From: Bugula neritina
Taxonomy: Eukaryota; Bryozoa; Gymnolaemata; Cheilostomatida; Bugulidae
NCBI GenBank assembly: GCA_964035545.1
Contig: OZ037765.1
Location: 29,128,004-29,192,003 of the forward strand
Length of the DNA stretch: 64,000 nucleotides
Direction of reading: 5' to 3'
The notes below the pieces were generated by a model, which saw only the letters and a list, made by a program, of their open reading frames with translations, made no database searches and had not been told where the DNA came from. Below are positions 63,185 to 64,000 of this stretch, piece by piece (positions within the stretch are counted from its first letter, which is position 1; the number at the start of each line of letters is the position of its first letter). A program made the position numbers and the translations under genes.

Positions 63185-64000
63185 ATGGCAGAAGACGGCA
63201 CGGAGCTACCCATTCCACTGAACGAAGGTGAGAGAGATAATGTTGATATACCTGTGGAACCAGTAGTGTTGGAAGAAGTGAGAATTCCTAGAGAGCCTGG
63301 TGAAGACAGATACCGGCTGAAGGCGCCCACCTTCACAGGCGAAGAGGCAGTAGAGCAGTTTATCCAAGAATTCCAAGATGTGATGGAAGTTGCACAGTGG
63401 CCACCAAGGGTGGCGTTGCTCAAGCTCAGGATGGCGCTGACGGACAAGGCTAAGCCGTACGGAGCGGGACCTGACATAGACGGAATCTTTGCTTCTCTGC
63501 GGGCCCGTTTTGGCATCTCCCCCATAGATGCACGGGCCCGTCTACAAAGGCTGCGGCGTGATCCTCACACGTCGCTACAGGAGCACGCTGCCACGGTGCA
63601 CCCACTAGCGCAGATCGCGTTCCGCGATCTGCCTCCAGTACACCGTGAGAGATATACTTATGATGCCTTCGTGCAGTCCATCAACGACTTGGGGCTCCAC
63701 CATCAATTCCAAGCGAGGGGAGTCACCACGGTCGAAGATGCACTTGCGGTGGGAGAAGCCTACCTCATGGCGACTCATATGCACCGCAATCGCGTGGCCT
63801 CCCGCCAGGTGGCCACGGAGCACACTACTGCTCATACTGAACCAAATGCGGAACCCTCCGCGGTGGCTAATGTGAACCACATGTCACTAGCATCAAAAGT
63901 CGCACAGATGACTGACATGCTAGATAAACTGATCGCCGCATTAGCTCCCCCAAGCCAGGTAGATACCGCCCGTGAGCCTTGCGGGCCGCAGGTACAATCA
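63185..64000 (+). CDS. gag: Retrotransposon Gag, 5' part (runs off the right edge)
   Basis: An ATG at 63185 opens a frame with no stop to the window end (272 codons). It is acidic at the N terminus (VEPVVLEEVRIPREPGED). It then shows the retrotransposon Gag capsid-type layout: LKAPTFTGEEAVEQFIQEF, then WPPRVALLKLRMALTDKA, then FASLRARFG, and RLQRLRRDPHTSLQEHA. This arrangement (a FxG...F.. block, then a W-containing block, then L..RF) is typical of Ty3/gypsy Gag. The nucleocapsid zinc knuckle, if present, and Pol lie beyond the edge. GC content and codon use are much higher in G and C than in the host genes nearby, consistent with a young mobile element. No stop or frameshift is visible in this part. 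Confidence 0.85.
   Translation, partial: MAEDGTELPIPLNEGERDNVDIPVEPVVLEEVRIPREPGEDRYRLKAPTFTGEEAVEQFIQEFQDVMEVAQWPPRVALLKLRMALTDKAKPYGAGPDIDGIFASLRARFGISPIDARARLQRLRRDPHTSLQEHAATVHPLAQIAFRDLPPVHRERYTYDAFVQSINDLGLHHQFQARGVTTVEDALAVGEAYLMATHMHRNRVASRQVATEHTTAHTEPNAEPSAVANVNHMSLASKVAQMTDMLDKLIAALAPPSQVDTAREPCGPQVQS

Noticed and set aside
63145-63880. Minus-strand frames of 126 and 91 codons opposite gag
   Set aside because: GC-rich coding DNA leaves the antisense frame open by chance; the plus-strand Gag frame has family motifs and an LTR and PBS in front.

Overview
This is a stretch of nuclear DNA from an animal. It is AT-rich and gene-sparse, and the genes are split into many short exons (about 60-330 bases) with GT-AG introns. 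The gene set (SmgGDS, rhophilin, DNA ligase IV, HDHD3, DRC10, LHPP) includes a motile-cilium component and an LTR retrotransposon. A marine invertebrate, perhaps a spiralian, fits best, but I cannot name the species. All exon models were built by hand from open frames, GT/AG signals, matching splice phase and remembered family sequences. UTRs and transcript ends are not resolved.

Layout. (1) 385-5262, minus: an unidentified charged, coiled-coil-rich protein with a duplicated exon and two possible 3' ends. (2) 5263-13280: mostly featureless AT-rich DNA with one orphan candidate exon (8824-9081). (3) 13281-22089, plus: RAP1GDS1 (SmgGDS), 14 coding exons, all introns in phase 1. One intron is almost entirely a 2.2-kb, 16-bp minisatellite. 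(4) 24629-27316, plus: an unidentified 270-residue protein just downstream of a GTGTGTGA array, with a possible MITE in its last intron. (5) 28497-39504, minus: rhophilin (HR1-BRO1-PDZ), 13 exons. (6) 43275-51286, plus: DNA ligase IV, 20 coding exons. (7) 51814-53215, minus: HDHD3-like HAD hydrolase. (8) 55383-58308, minus: DRC10/IQCD. (9) 59229-62410, minus: LHPP, with a tRNA-derived SINE in intron 2. (10) 62486-64000: a second SINE copy with target-site duplication, then the 5' LTR, primer-binding site and gag of a Ty3/gypsy-type element that runs off the right edge.

The genes do not form one pathway. SmgGDS and rhophilin both belong to Rho/Rap small-GTPase biology, LIG4 acts in non-homologous end joining, DRC10 acts in the ciliary nexin-dynein regulatory complex, and two distantly related HAD phosphatases flank DRC10. 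I saw no new multigene system. The most unusual structures are the indel-free 16-bp array with its own higher-order duplications, the exon duplication and alternative end of the first gene, several perfect inverted repeats, and the SINE pair beside the LTR element.
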